Source of the DNA: Rhodamnia argentea
Taxonomy: Eukaryota; Streptophyta; Magnoliopsida; Myrtales; Myrtaceae
Direction of reading: 5' to 3'
Assembly (NCBI RefSeq): GCF_020921035.1
Contig: NC_063150.1
Span: forward strand, 28,381,826-28,445,825
Length of the DNA stretch: 64,000 nt
Positions 1 through 12,832 of the stretch are shown here, one piece after another. The first letter of the stretch is position 1. Each line of letters begins with the position of its first letter. The position numbers and the translations under genes are program-made. Below the pieces are notes generated by a model, which saw nothing but the letters and a program-made list of their open reading frames with translations, was not told the DNA's origin and ran no database searches.

Positions 1-589
1 ACGCTGGCACGGAAAGTGAAAGCTCCTTCAGATCTTTTTGTATCGTCTTCAAGATCAGACAAAAACCAAAGGACCACGGGATCTTATGACATTTATTCGT
101 GGGTCTTTTCAAAGTTCATATGTTTTTTTTTTATACTCTTCTTTCTCTTTAAACAGCTTGGGGAAGCCTCTCTCGAGAACGCATTTCAAGTCGCGATCGC
201 AGCTCGCGATGCAGAGTTTTTCTCGAGAGTATTTATTGTTGAGTTGCAATCATGTCACGTGGCGATGATATTTGGGGGAACGAGCCAATAAGAAGTCTTG
301 ATTTGAGATGAGATACGGATTTGCCGGATTTCATAACGTATGATTCAATTGTCTTCCTGGCATGAAAAAATCATCCATTAGGCCCTTACATGATTGGGTG
401 ATTGATTGGTTACATCAAATTTTCTAGTTCTCCTCTAATCTCACTCTAGTGTGTATGTAGAGGAGTTGGTGGTGTATGAATTGGGTTAAATTGCAACTCG
501 GTTGGAGTTAAAAGTTGTTGCTTGGCGAGGGGCGGCTGAGCATTCGCAATTTCTTTTTGCGGCTCATGTGAAAAGAACCTAAATTACAT
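1..589. other. Window edge, no recognised gene
   Basis: An open frame runs over positions 16-291 on the + strand, but its protein matches no family I know. It spans a T-rich stretch ending in an acceptor-like 'tttaaacag' near 150-158, so 1-290 may be the edge of a transcribed gene lying mostly to the left. Positions 292-589 show nothing I can identify. Confidence 0.3.
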
Positions 590-1015
590 ATTTCACAATA
601 AAAAATTAGGCCAATGTTACCGAAAATTCCAAATCGGTATACACGTATCACACTCACCCAAAATTAATTTTCATGTCACAAAAGATCTTACATAAGTGAG
701 CTCGTACCACATTCTTTCGCATCACAAAAAAAAATCTCAAACCGATACATCGGTGCCACATTTACACCAAACCAATTTTTATATCACTAAAAGTTTCCAA
801 ATCACCAAAAAACTTGATTGGGAGATATGTTAAAATTTGCTAATTTTTCCCTAAGTGCTCCCTTAAGTTTTGAAAATCTATTAAAAATCTGTAATTCTTC
901 GAGATACGAAACTTAATTTGGGTAAATGCGACTTTTGTACCAGTTTCGGATTTTTTGCAACATGAAAATTAATTTAGATTAAATATAGTAAGAATGTGTC
1001 AGTTGAGAGTTTTTT
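590..1015. repeat. Foldback repeat built of short sub-repeats
   Basis: Units containing 'ccaaattaattttcatgtca' or variants lie in one orientation over about 600-800. The complementary form ('gaaaattaatttagattaaa') lies over about 905-1010. Two inverted arms made of imperfect tandem units suggest a non-autonomous foldback or MITE-like element. The same family recurs at about 22345-22690. Confidence 0.5.
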
Positions 1016-1213
1016 TTTTAGGGTATTAACCTTAAAAAAAAATTAACCTCGTACCAATCGCAAGTGCACGCATATTATTGATCCCCCTTCTCTATCTCTC
1101 ACAAACCTACACAAAACACCCTTTGTGACCAAACATCATCACCATAACTAGGGGTGAGCAAGTCGGACCGGAAACTGCTCACCACTAACCATAACTAGCA
1201 TCACCGCCGCCCC

Positions 1214-1260
<47 letters not shown>

Positions 1261-2174
1261 CACTTTGTTTTTTTTTTTTTTCAAGGAAAAGTTACAATCT
1301 CATACGTATTGAAAAACCTGATAAATACACCGAGTGGGAAATCCGGCTCTCGTACGTGCACAAAGAGAAAAGAAATTGGGTCTATTTAGAAGTGCAGTCT
1401 CAAGGAGGAGAAGGAAAGGAAGTTCCTCAGAAAAATATGTTTGGCGCGGCCAAATGTTGTCCAACAAAAATGAATGCATTTACTAGTACATGTTGCTATG
1501 TTCATAGGCCACTTTGTAGAGTCAGCTATATGTCTACTATACTCTAATTGTTTTTTTTCACGTAATTAAATCTTGCGTAGACCGTATTACTATAATCCCT
1601 CGTGTAAACATGTATAGGATTGCATCACTTCTGCACAAAATTTCAGTTTCTTCAACACATGAGAAGGGAAAAATATGGGCCGAGTCAGTATTACCAATCA
1701 TGTGGAGACTCGAGGCTTTCATGTGCCACATAGGATTGGCCAACAAATGTTCATTAGGCCCGTCCAGGCCACAAACATCAGATTGAATGAGTTGAATCGC
1801 TCAGCCCCCCACCAGCACCACCGTTATGATTGGCAGGATCCAGAAGTTGCCGGATCGGTAGGCGGTGAGCTTGTGTCGAAGGTCATTCAGTCCGTCGGGA
1901 GCAATCAACGCAAGTCTCTCCATCTCTCTGGGAGCTATGAGCCTTGGGGGTCAAGTTGGAGAGGTGGGCGAGCCTTGAATTCTCGGGCTGATCTCCACCA
2001 GGAGCAGGATAATATCGAAGAGCCTGTTTTCTTGTTCTTCTGTGCTGCTCCTCATTGTGTGCATGCGTCTTTCTTCTTCCTTCCAATGTGGGTTAACATT
2101 GTACAAGCATAGAGTCTGTGAGTAGAGCCTTTTAATGTGGGAATGGAGACAGAGAGAGAGACACGGGGAGTCTC
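1016..2174. other. Intergenic, with CT microsatellite
   Basis: No gene recognised. A long perfect CT dinucleotide repeat occupies about 1216-1259. An open frame at 1675-2112 (+) overlaps frames on the other strand, and its composition looks non-coding. Confidence 0.5.
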
Positions 2175-2771
2175 TTGTATCACGGCCCAACAGTTTGTTC
2201 ACCTAGTATGGGCCGTGACATGATGCATGAGCTGATCCATGAGTTAAACAGAATGTTGTTGGGCGGCCCAAACCGACCCGACCCGACTGAGCATGATCCA
2301 AGACCGCCGGGTTTACGAACAGACGCGACTCTTGAGCTGGGTGTCCAGGTTCATCCACGGGCAAGCGGGCATGAGGCGTGACTCGTGCGCATGATGCGTA
2401 CATCAAGCAGTATAATGTCAAACAATAACAGATGACTAGAGCAGGACAAATCCGAGCAGACCAAGAGTCCCCCGCGAGCTGTGCCTTTGTGTGTATAAAT
2501 ACTGACTCTCCCTTCACTTGTAAATCACCTGAGCATTAATACAAACTCAAATTTCCTCCACTCTCTCAGGTGTGTAATGTTGTGCGAGTGTGTTCGGTTG
2601 GGTTCGGATTACCCGACCCTTGAGTGAGTGCGAGTGTGTGTTGGCTGACATGGGAATCACTTCCTAAGGCCGCATGGATCGTGGGAACGCTAGATAAACT
2701 CTCGGTTCGTGCCTTACGTGTATTCTTGACGCTTTATTTTGTTGTGATTACTATAGCTATGTCTACACGAC
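2175..2771 (+). mobile_element. Probable Copia-type LTR fossil (solo LTR or fragment)
   Basis: The segment has the layout of a short Copia LTR: GC-rich upstream part, a TATA box ('gtgtataaatac', about 2491-2502), a presumed transcript start, then a T-rich R/U5-like end ('ctttattttgttgtgatt') closing on CA near 2771. No primer-binding site is visible just downstream, and no internal region or partner LTR is seen. It is therefore best read as a solo LTR or fragment. The start is uncertain, because another TG lies near 2117. It looks old. Confidence 0.4.
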
Positions 2772-2939
2772 AATAGATAATCTCCATTAACGTTCCATTG
2801 GATGATTCTATAATCCTCAAGAGGTACCATCGGACTGAATGCAACAGATCTCAACCTAGACGGTTATCATTATGTTTTTCGATCCAGCATCGAACAATCT
2901 AGGAGGTGTGCCTCATGAGGACCGCCATAGACTCGTCTG

Positions 2940-3859
2940 GTTTCAATATACTACAATAGAAAGAGATAGATCTTCGCCACCAAGTGGCAGCAGATAGGTG
3001 TAAAACCAAATGAATCCACTGATTCTTTGTTTAGGAGCAAAGCGAACAATATTTGTAGGTAATTTGCTTCCATAATCATGAGTGGTTTCTTTGTTGGGTC
3101 GAAAGAAAGACGAAACATGCCTTTCTTTCTCTTCTTTCATGCTGTTAAGGATAATATTGGAGAAAAAGTGACTGCAGTTGACATAGAATGCATGTGACAA
3201 GGCTGAAATACGAAAACTCATGGATTTGCCATTGTAATTGTAGACTGTAGCACATCAGGAATGAGGTTTTCAGAAGTGTTCGACAGAGATGCAATGACCA
3301 GGCGAAAACTAACCAAATCTAGAAAAGAATAGCAATAGTAAACTGACTCGGAATAGAAAGACAAAGGGCTTGCAAAGATGAGCCAAAGCATTCAAGCGAC
3401 CACCCTCACGAATGAACCTCTTGAGACACTCAAAAACTCGACATCGCAATCACTGAATGAAGGCATGAAGGTCAAGTCAATAGGCTGCTTGTTTGGGACG
3501 ATGTAGCACCAACAGACGTGCTCAAAAACCCCTTTGACCACAACAGACACCAGACCAGACTATGACAGTGCAACCAGACATCCCAAGCTGCTCTGACTGT
3601 GAGACACAACTCTGACTTCAATAGCGCTCCAATGTGATTATCAATTGCCCCAATGTTAAATCCCTGCAATCAAGAATCAGCGCCTTATAAGACAAACAAC
3701 CAAAGTTCCGCAGTCCTCTAGTTTGATCAGCTTAGAGTGCTCACTTATTAGAGACTACCCCATAGATAACCCACACAGCCCACACTAGCTTTTCCTTAGT
3801 GCACATCATGCTATCGGCCAAAAAGAAAAGGATCCACACTATGCAATTAACTTTTACCT
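2940..3859 (-). other. Probable 3' UTR of importin alpha, with a 3' UTR intron
   Basis: Two bases after the importin stop codon the minus strand reads AAG|GTAAAAG, a good donor (GT at 3857-3856). A strong acceptor TTGATTGCAG|G follows, with AG at 3665-3664. The inferred intron of about 194 bases joins the stop codon region to a downstream non-coding exon that may reach about 2940. An open frame in that exon (3472-3669) is not conserved-looking. This is inference from splice signals only. Confidence 0.45.
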
Positions 3860-6800
3860 TCATTTAAAGTTGAATCCACCAGATGGAACTGGTAGTCCAT
3901 TGCCTCCGAAGTCGAAGCCCGGTTGAGAATTATCACCTGGAGGTACTATCTCATCATCCTCCTCCACCCAATATGTCTCAAGAATCTTGACCGACTTCTC
4001 ATAGATCTCATTGTTGTCATGACTCTGGAGATTCTCAATCTTCTCCAGCCCCTCGGCATCCTCTACCATCTGGGCATAGACATTATCTCCAGTATTGCCC
4101 TGTTCCTTCTCTGCTTGCCCAACCTTCAGAATATTCTCTAGTCCTTCTAAGCAGACGGTTACAATCCTTGGATCAGGGCACACAAGCAGATCACATAGGG
4201 GCTTGATACATCCTTGACTCACTAAATACCTACCATGAGAAGGGAGACACGAATTATTTGATTCATGAAAGCAAAAAGAAACAAGGGACTCAGGATAAAA
4301 CTCAGAATATACATACTTGATTTGGTCATGGGAACCGCCAGATGTAGAATTTGATACTGCCCAAGCCGCCTCTTTCTTTATATCAAACTCAGCGTTTTGA
4401 AGCAGATTGAGGAGAGGGTCAATAAGACCAGCTTCTATGACAGCCTACATCAAGTTATCGGGCACTTAACACAAAACACTACTTCCCACTTAGAGTAGCT
4501 TCCTAGGTCAGCTATATCATAAATTCTTGATATTCCTTCGATTAAGCATGTGAGAAGGAAACTCATGTATTGATAGAGGACAATACACATTAACTTATTT
4601 ATCTTTTCTACAGCCCAAGCGCGTTAGTTTGGATACACTTTGTGAGCCGTTAAACAACAATCAAGACATCAAGATCCAGGGCATCATACTGCACAAATGC
4701 TTCCTATGAAACTTCTGAAATAATCTGTACCTGTATCTGCCCGCTATTTCCAGCTGTGACATTTGAGATTGTCCAGCATGCTTCTTTCTTGATGCTCTTT
4801 TTGTGATTGTGGGCCAACAGACTCAGAAGGCAGGGAAGCGCACCATTATTAATAATGAACTAGTCAAAACACTCGCATTAGCATCATGGCTCCACAATGC
4901 TCAAATAGAGAACATCATGAAAGCATGCAGACTGTTTTCCTATACTAACATGGCCAGAGATATATCCTCAACTAACGAGGCGCCTCTTCGAGAGAACAGA
5001 GGAGCATAAAAAGCAAAACTTAGTGCTTAAAAAAGTAGGCTTCCCTAGCTAATATTATTGCCTTAAACATGGAGAATAGTTGCCTTAAACACATACTATA
5101 GCATCATGCATGAGCTAAGCAACTTCAAATGAACTAGACTACATTCTAGAGCACTGAACTTGTCTTCCAAAGTCCATGAGTAATTAAAATTAGGTAATCA
5201 AACCATCTAGTCAACTATATTCTAGACTGTTTTCCTGTACTAACATGGTCAAGGATATATCCTCAAATTAACAAGGCACCTCTTCAAGAGAACAGAGGAT
5301 CATAAACAGCAAAACTTAGTGCTTACAAAAATTGGTTTCCCTAGCTAATGTTATTGCCTTAAACATGGAGAATACTTGCCTTAATCACATACTATAGCAC
5401 CAATGCATGAGCTAAACAACTTCAACACTATATGAACTAGACCACATTCTAGAGCACTGGTCTTCCAAAGTCCATGAGTATAATTAAAAAGTAGATACTA
5501 CCAAACAATCTAGTCAACTATATTTTCTCATGGAGAGGATAATAAAAAGAATGCCAGCGCACAATCAAACCTGAGTTTGGACATCATCTCCAGTGACAAT
5601 GTTTCCAACTGTACGAAGGGCAGGAATCAGCACTGAAGGAGAAGGATGACTGTTGAACGAATATAAAAATTAGTATGACACGACAAGGAGCAATTGCTGA
5701 TAAGTATATCAACTAAATACTTACAGCAGAAGCTCAACTAGCCGAGGGCAGACACCTGCTTCAATAACAGCTTGAATTTTGTCATTTGTACCGTCAGAAA
5801 GATAAGAAAGCGCCCAACAGGCATCTGTCAGAACTTCTTCATCATTCGAATGAATGAGACGCTCCAAAGATGGGAGCGCTGGCTTAACCAGCTCGAATGG
5901 AGGCTGTGGCTTGCCTCTGCAGAAATTCGATAAAGTCCATGTGGCATTTCTCAGCATTGACAGCTTTGCATTTTCATTTAATTGAGCCAGTAAATGCATC
6001 AATGCTCCATGACCCAAGACTAAATCACGGCATTTGGGCGAGTCGCCAGCAACATTTCCCAATGCCCACACAGCCTGTAAGGTAGCAAATTCAACAAAAC
6101 TTAACTCCACAAATAAAATGTCTCCAACATAAGACTTCCAATATATACAATTTTTAAGGTTGAGAAACCATATCATAGGATACCTGTTCACGGACATCAT
6201 CACTAGGTGAGGCAAGCAGCTTCACAAAGATAGGAACTGCCCCATGATCAATCACGACCTTGGTGTTCTCTGAGGTTCCTGATGCGACATTTGTGAGAGC
6301 CCATGCAGCTTCAAACTAAGAGATAAGAAGGGAATCACCACTCATATGCCAGACTGAATTTACCAACAGTGTGTTCTAAATCAATCAACATTTTCAAACC
6401 TGAAGCTGTGGGAAATCTTCCCTAAGCAGAAACTCGACAAAGCGAGGAACTACACCGGATTGTATAACTTCCTCAATTGGAGGACTTCTCTCTGAAAGTC
6501 AAAATTTTGCAGCTATATCAGGCTCAGTGCAGATGTAACATAAGTGACTACCACCACAATGCACAAAATCTGAACTTACACGGCAACAGGCTTACTGCAA
6601 TTAAAAGGTTATATTTTTCAAACTTCAACTTAGGTGGAAGGAAAAGTAAATAAAAGCCAGATAGAAACCAGCAAATAAGAAGACCCAATACAACTTCCAA
6701 GTACCTATGGAAAGAAGCTTTCGGAACTGTGTAGTTGCTTCCAGTTGCGATGCAGAATCCTCAGACCAAACTTTGGCTACCATCAAAGGAAGACTCTCCA

Positions 6801-7433
6801 ACTGCAACAAGTATGAAAATAAGGTCACTAAAATACCATTCTTCAATCAAACCAAGCACTCCACAATAGCGAGAAAGCATATCAAGAAACGGTAATGTAT
6901 CATCCAACAACTACTCTGCGCTGCATTTTCGTGTAGACATTGTGATAGCGAACTTCAGGCGACACAGTGTAGGGGCTATCACTTGGTACAACCACTCAAT
7001 CATAGACTTTTCATCTCTACGGCAACACAAAACTTAATTGAGATCGCCCAGCATCCAACAAATCGAGAGCCCTCACTCAATACTCAACACTAATCGGACT
7101 CGAAATTTCAAATCCGAGAAACCCACCGATCGTCGCAGCCAAACCCTAACCACCTAAGACAGCGCACTCGACACAGAAACAAGAAGATTTCAGGGGAAAA
7201 AAAGAAAAGGAAAAACGAAAGAAGCACTGCGATACCTTCTCCGCGTTAGTCGATTGGAGAGGGGTAGCCAACTGCAACCCCTCGCGGCGCTTCTTAAGCA
7301 AGCTCTCCTCGCGCTTGCTCTTGCGGATCTCCACCAGGTTGTCCTCCCTGCGCCGCCGCCCCTCGTCGGCGTCCACCGCAACCTTGTAGCGGTTCCGGCG
7401 AACCTCTGCCCTCGCGCTAGGTCTCAGCGACAT
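3860..7433 (-). CDS. IMPA: Importin subunit alpha, 524 aa, nine coding exons
   Basis: Nuclear import adaptor: binds classical nuclear localisation signals through armadillo repeats and importin beta through its N-terminal IBB domain. Coding exons (minus strand): 7433-7236, 6801-6705, 6491-6400, 6315-6184, 6074-5725, 5649-5571, 4859-4731, 4444-4317, 4229-3860; all junctions are GT-AG and the phases agree. Residues 1-66 are the arginine-rich IBB ([23 protein letters not shown]). Eight or so ARM repeats follow, with the W..N pattern intact ([67 protein letters not shown]). The acidic tail ends in a glycine-rich stretch, as in plant homologs, and length is normal for the family (about 530). The start is the first ATG of a typical plant importin N terminus. 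IMPA-2 is the likeliest Arabidopsis counterpart, from gene order as well as sequence. Intron 6 carries a 300-base tandem duplication. Confidence 0.96.
4930..5525. repeat. Tandem duplication of about 295 bases inside an importin intron
   Basis: Copy 1 spans about 4930-5221 and copy 2 about 5226-5525. Both begin 'gactgttttcct', share 'aaaacttagtgctta' and 'ttgccttaaacatggagaat', and end 'ctagtcaactatatt'. They differ by scattered substitutions and small indels. The block lies wholly within the intron between coding exons 6 and 7 (5570-4860) and accounts for most of its length. Confidence 0.9.
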
Positions 7434-8480
7434 GGCTAGTGAAACAAAATCGAGGGTCGGAAGAAATTCGAAGCGAGAGCGCCGCTGTCGACGTCGTCTA
7501 CGTGGCGATGTTGAATAGCCGCGCGACTCTTCACTGGTTATGCTTGCGCAGGGTTGGGAGAGGGAGAGGGAGAGCGAGTAAAGGGATTCAAATAATTGAG
7601 AGGGTAAACCAAGAGCCCCTATGTATATATGTATGTATGCGTACAGTATGCATGTATGTATGCATGCATGGATGTATGGTTATCTCTTTATCAGTTTATT
7701 AACATTCAAGATTCAAGCCAATCAAGAGATCAAACTATAGGCCCAGATCCACTAAGCATGGGTCCAATGGCAATTTTATGTAGGCTCAAAAGAACGTGCG
7801 TGGCTACATACCCTAACTCGATAGGATCGGAGCTAAGATCAGCTCGATTCAAAAAAGAGCATGTATTTTAATTCGGGCCGAAGCTTAAGGCTCAAGCCTA
7901 TTCGAGCTTGTTAAATTATCACTACAACTACAAGTCTTTACCGTACCTTTCTCGTCTACATCGAGAGTCTAATATGATCGGCTTTGCTCTTTGATAGAAT
8001 TTTGTATACAATGGCTTATTTATCTTAGCTAATGGCTTTGTAATTCGAATTTCACTGATTTTTCTTCTTATGATTAGGACTCCCATGTATGATTACGAAA
8101 CCTAATTTTTGTTGAGAATTTCTTAAGATTATGATTTTTTCATGATCTTACCATACTCGAAAGAACCGATGACACGTTATCATAAAGCTCGAGAATTTCT
8201 CATTTTTGTTCAAGGAGACCATGAGTTACCACATGGTCGCCTGTTATGATGTATATCCGTAGTTGATTAGGGGCAAGATCGAGGTTCGTGACCACGAATT
8301 AGGCCATGTTAACTCAAATAGAGAAAGGAAATTGATTTTTCATGTTTGCTAAAAAAAAAAATTTAGAAGAAAGCAATATTAAATGACTCGTGATCGTGAA
8401 CACCCGAACAAAATCGAAAAGAAAAACACCGAAAAGGTAAAAAAAAAAACGAATAAAATCGAAAAGTAGAACAAAAACAC
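7434..8480. other. Importin promoter/5' UTR side and intergenic DNA
   Basis: The first few hundred bases should contain the importin 5' UTR and promoter (minus strand); no clear TATA box stands out. An ATGT-type microsatellite lies at about 7619-7680. The rest is AT-rich with no recognised gene. Confidence 0.4.
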
Positions 8481-10560
8481 CCGAATGAAAACTATGTCCT
8501 TTCTCACATCCATGTGGAATCAGAAGTACCCAACGCCCCTATGGGACGACACAAAGTACCATGTGTGCTTATTGAGGGGGATTGTGCCAAATTCACTGAA
8601 GTTTTTCCAAGCAGAAGCGTCGGGGTTTTGGAGGACAGACATGCTTCGGCAACCTTATACATTTCTCGAGGCTCTCTTTGCCAGCTTTGATGTCGTCTTC
8701 TCTGAGCCCGACTCCGCCCTTTGGCATAGTAAGTGCTGGTCATGTTGTTCTTGCTCCCGGCATCCGGGGTCGGCTCGAACCCGACTCCGTAAGCGACGGA
8801 TTCAAATTTATGCCCGAGATCGATCGTGGTATGCTTGTACATGAATGTCTCCTCGTTCGGCTCGTTCACGCGATTCTTCATGCTCGAGCTGGCAACCTGT
8901 ATACTAATAGAAAAGGAGATCGTATCGTACCATGCTTGCGCATTTATATAGCGAAGATACATAATTACCTTTGATGAAGTTGATCTACTTGATCGTTCTG
9001 TGCCCTCCACCGCCCCGGAGGATGTCGATGCTCAAGAGGCACGAGCTTGGGGCTGAGGTTATGAGAGTTCACGATGAGGGCCTTGGAATAATCTTGCCGG
9101 AGGAATCGAAGGGATAAATATAAATTTAGGGCATTCTCGAGAGAATTTTTGCCTAAATTTCATGAGAAATATTTATGAAACGAATAACAACTTTAAGCTT
9201 TTGAAACAGACGGTTGTGCATTCAACCTTAAAAATGGAGTCCTAGCTAGAGGTTTCGAGGAGTTTAATTCCTCGTACTCCCCTCTCACATGTTTTGCACG
9301 TTTCAATCCTTTGTCATCCTACCCTCCTTCGCTCGAGGGGAGAGTTTAAGCGGTCATTAAAACGTCCGAGAAGTCGAACAACAAAATTACTTGGTCTAAT
9401 TAAACCCCAGAAGCCACATAGCATTCATAATCTGACCGTATCGTCGATTCAAGCGATTCATCGCGACCGCGATCTCTTTTCCATCCTATAAACACATTGT
9501 TGCTAATCCATGACTTGCTGTTTTTAAGGCAAGGCACACCTTCAGAAGCTAATTTTCTCCTCTTCTGCCGTAATCTCCTGATAACTTTTGCTTATTGTCA
9601 AGCACCAGAGCCAAGCCAGAAGCCTTGCAGGAGCAAAGGGACTTGTATCTACATGCCCCTAGGCAGTACACAAAGCAGAGATGAACGGGATAATTCCCCA
9701 TCGGCAAGTGTGGCTTCAGTGTCAACGACCAATTCGTATGGCATAAATGCTTTTATTCTCCTAGTATCAGTTGTATCCCCTGCTCCATATGTGTCATCAG
9801 CTCAGGCAGATGCTGTCTCAATATGATTTTACAAGCATATGCTCGTGGAGAAATGGTTTCGTCGAATCGCTTTTCGGAATCGACCCGTCTCGTCAGGCAT
9901 TTCCGACCCTCCAACTCGATCCTTTTCATTCGAAATTTGGTGCAATCTGGAGCTGGACTGTTAAAACAGCTTCACAGTGCAGGGCCCTTCAAGAAACTTT
10001 GTGCGGTTTCTTCCCAAAAGGGAATGACCTCCTGATATTCATTTCTTGTCCCGTAAGACAGTAAAAATACTTATTCCATGAGTACGAATTGCACCAAGAG
10101 AAGATTCCCAAGCGTTCCTATTCTCCACCCAATTTGGTTTCCCGACGATACGCCTCGCGAAATATCGGTTCTGCAGATGACGGGTTTCGCAATTCGCATT
10201 CGCTTTGCGGAAGAATTGGTCCAACCGTCGGGCTATCCTTCGGTTTCACTTCGAAAGTAAGGGGGAAAAAAGAAGTAAAATGGCTTCTGAGAAGGCCGCG
10301 TGCGCAGAGGATACGGGCATGAGCAGAAACCAAGCGATCTGCACGGCGCGGGAGCATAAGTCGGAGGAGGGCGCATCAAGCTCCAACTTGGGGAAAGTGC
10401 TGGTCAAGAGAGCGCTGTTCGGGTCACGCCGGCGCCCGGTTTGGCGGCAAAAGAGTTCGAACGAGGCTGTCAAGTTGCTTCCGAGCAGGCTAAGCAAAGT
10501 CTCCTTGGCTGAGGACCACAAGACTGAGGTATGAACAAGCCTTCTAACAGCTTAGAGGTT
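8481..10560. other. Unassigned region with several overlapping open frames
   Basis: Overlapping frames occur on both strands, the longest being 8504-9010 (-, 168 aa), 8485-8844 (+), 9497-9826 (+) and 10205-10534 (+). GC content is higher than in the surroundings, so an old gene remnant or a non-coding transcript is possible. I recognise none of the translations, and no frame has a convincing splice structure or domain. Recorded as unassigned rather than as genes. Confidence 0.35.
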
Positions 10561-12414
10561 TTAAAAACAAAAAAAACAAAAACAGACGACTCAGATTTGA
10601 TACAAAATGCCCAGTTTCCATGTACATGAGAGATATGAAAACAAATGTTACTGTAGCAAGTGGTGATGAAGTTGTAAATTTCTGTAGTTAAATAAAAAGA
10701 AGATACTAAACAACAACGAACTTGGTGGTAAGGAACTTGCAAATGATTTCGAACTTCAGGGCAAGACGAGGGATGTCGGATCTCGTGATTTCGCGACAAT
10801 TTACATACGATTTCGAACGCTGGTCTATATCAAACTGTGGTCTTGTTCCGACTAGAAATGACGGATCGACTCATTGATATTCGATACAATGCCATATACT
10901 GTGTCTGCTGAATTCGAAATGTCTTGTCCGGTTTACTCTAGCCCCTTCTGAAATTGTCATACTGAATAGCCATGCCTAAATGCTTCATATGTTCAAACAA
11001 GCTCTGGGAATCGAGAAGGCCTTAAACCGTGGCACATTTGATCGAGAGTGAAAGCCGGGGGGATCCATTCTTCATCTGTCTTGATGAACAAGAACAACAG
11101 AGCGCGATGCATAAAACTTAGGTCGTATCCGAAAATACAAACCAAAGTAATCGAGCCGAAGAAGTAAGTAGGCGTTTCTACCGGAAAATACCCGGAAAAG
11201 AAATCAAAGAGGATAACAGAGATCTCTGCTGGAAGACTGTGTCATTTGGAACAAGTGCACCTTGAGCCTCAAGCACTGCTTAATCAACTGTAACAACTAG
11301 GTTCTCCGCACCTTGTCCGGTATGCCGTGATCGAGCTTTCGAACTTTCAAGCCGGTGCAAGAGGGCCTCTTTGGTCGATCGCGTAAGGGGGTTACTGAGG
11401 GTGTGAACAAGAGGGCCTCTTTGATCAAATCGCGAGCGACACAACGAACGGCGCAGGGCCACCCACCGTCACGGGGATCAGCGTGGCTCTCACCTCGCTG
11501 CGGGACCCACGTCGAATGACGGTCCCGATGGACCGGTCACGTCATCGCCGACGGATTCGACGTTTCGCACGTGAGAAGAGACAGTGAGCAGGCCAATGTG
11601 TCTGTACTAGGTTGTGATCAGGGAACGCATATGGTTTGGACATCGACATCTTCATATGCCTGTAGGCTTTTCCAGGTCATGAGCTATGGGGAAGCTAGTG
11701 AACAAAATCCCTCCTTTGTGATTCGTAAACGTTTATGATGTTAAGTTCTGCTTATCTCCAGCTGACGCCATCTTAAAAATCCCAAATAATAATAATAATA
11801 AAAATAATAATAATAATAACGGTGGTGCTTTTTCAAGAAGAATTAACTTTGCCTCGCCTCATCGTCCCTACCTAAATTTCCATCTCCATCGGAAAAAGGT
11901 ACTCGATATTTCTACTAATTACCTTTTCATCACAAAATGAGACGCCGAAAGTACGAAAACTTTCGTACGGCTCGCATATCCGTACCGAAACTTTTCGATT
12001 GAGCGATACTATCTCTAACTCTCATATCTCGGATTTTTATTCTATCTCTTTAGAGACCCGCGAGAGTCGAACTCCGCACCTATGATACAAGCATCCTCAC
12101 TTCCGGCCGCATGCCTAGTGGCATACATTAGGATCAGTTCAAAGAAAGGATTCGGGCACAAAGGGTGGAGGAGTGGGGACATGATTTAACATTACATTTG
12201 ACTCTTATCTTCAAATCCTCCACCCAATGAGAAAATTTCGAACATGGGATTTTCTTTTTTGTGACATGATGTCATAACTGGAAAAATACTTTCTCGTTAT
12301 TTTTTTTTTGTTATAAATAAAAAAAAAGTGTGTTGTCCCAAAAAAATTGTACCAAGGCCTTTTCATTTTAATTATTTTTCCAAGAAAATAAAATCCTTTG
12401 TGGGCATACGATTC
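10561..12414. other. Intergenic, with short direct repeats and an AAT microsatellite
   Basis: 'caagagggcctcttt' occurs twice, near 11348 and 11408, in a GC-richer patch (11280-11600). An AAT/AAAT microsatellite lies at about 11786-11820. No gene recognised. Confidence 0.5.
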
Positions 12415-12760
12415 CAAAAAGTCCTAAACTTATTACATTTTATCTGGTTTAGTCCTAAATCTTTCAATTTTGTTAATTGAGTCACAAACTATTAGACATT
12501 GTACCAACCGAGTCCATCCGATCAATTTTTGCCGAAAATAGTTAACACGGACACTAGGCGTCCCATGTGGTATGACTAACGTAAACGTGGACAATTTTCA
12601 TAAAATTTTTAACAGCTTCGGATTATTATGATTATTAGTTTTCTTTTTTTTTCTTTCTTTCTTTTCCTTTTTTCTTGGCAAGCTCGGCAAGGGTCGCTGG
12701 CCAACCCCCGCTGGACTTGAAAGAGAAAAAAAAAAGGAAAGAAAATGAGAAAAGGGATGG
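12415..12760 (+). mobile_element. One-armed copy of the long-TIR DNA transposon family
   Basis: Left-arm-like sequence ('aagtcctaaacttattacat', then 'gtccatccgatcaatttttg') is followed by a pyrimidine tract and a short GC-rich core containing 'ggtcgctggcc'. This is the same order as the two-armed copies at 36383-36837 and 48344-49350. A matching right arm is not convincing, so the copy is probably truncated or very diverged. Confidence 0.5.
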
Positions 12761-12832
12761 AACGGATGAATTACTGAGAATATGATGCACCGGTATTATT
12801 TTTCGTGATATCTAATAAATAATAAGTTTCCG

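Noticed and set aside
8504-9010. A 168-residue minus-strand frame overlapping two plus-strand frames
   Set aside because: None of the translations resembles a known family. Frames open on both strands at once suggest a GC-rich non-coding patch or old remnant.
10205-10534. A 109-residue plus-strand frame rich in Lys, Arg and Ser
   Set aside because: No domain recognised and no supporting promoter or splice structure. It overlaps minus-strand frames of similar length.
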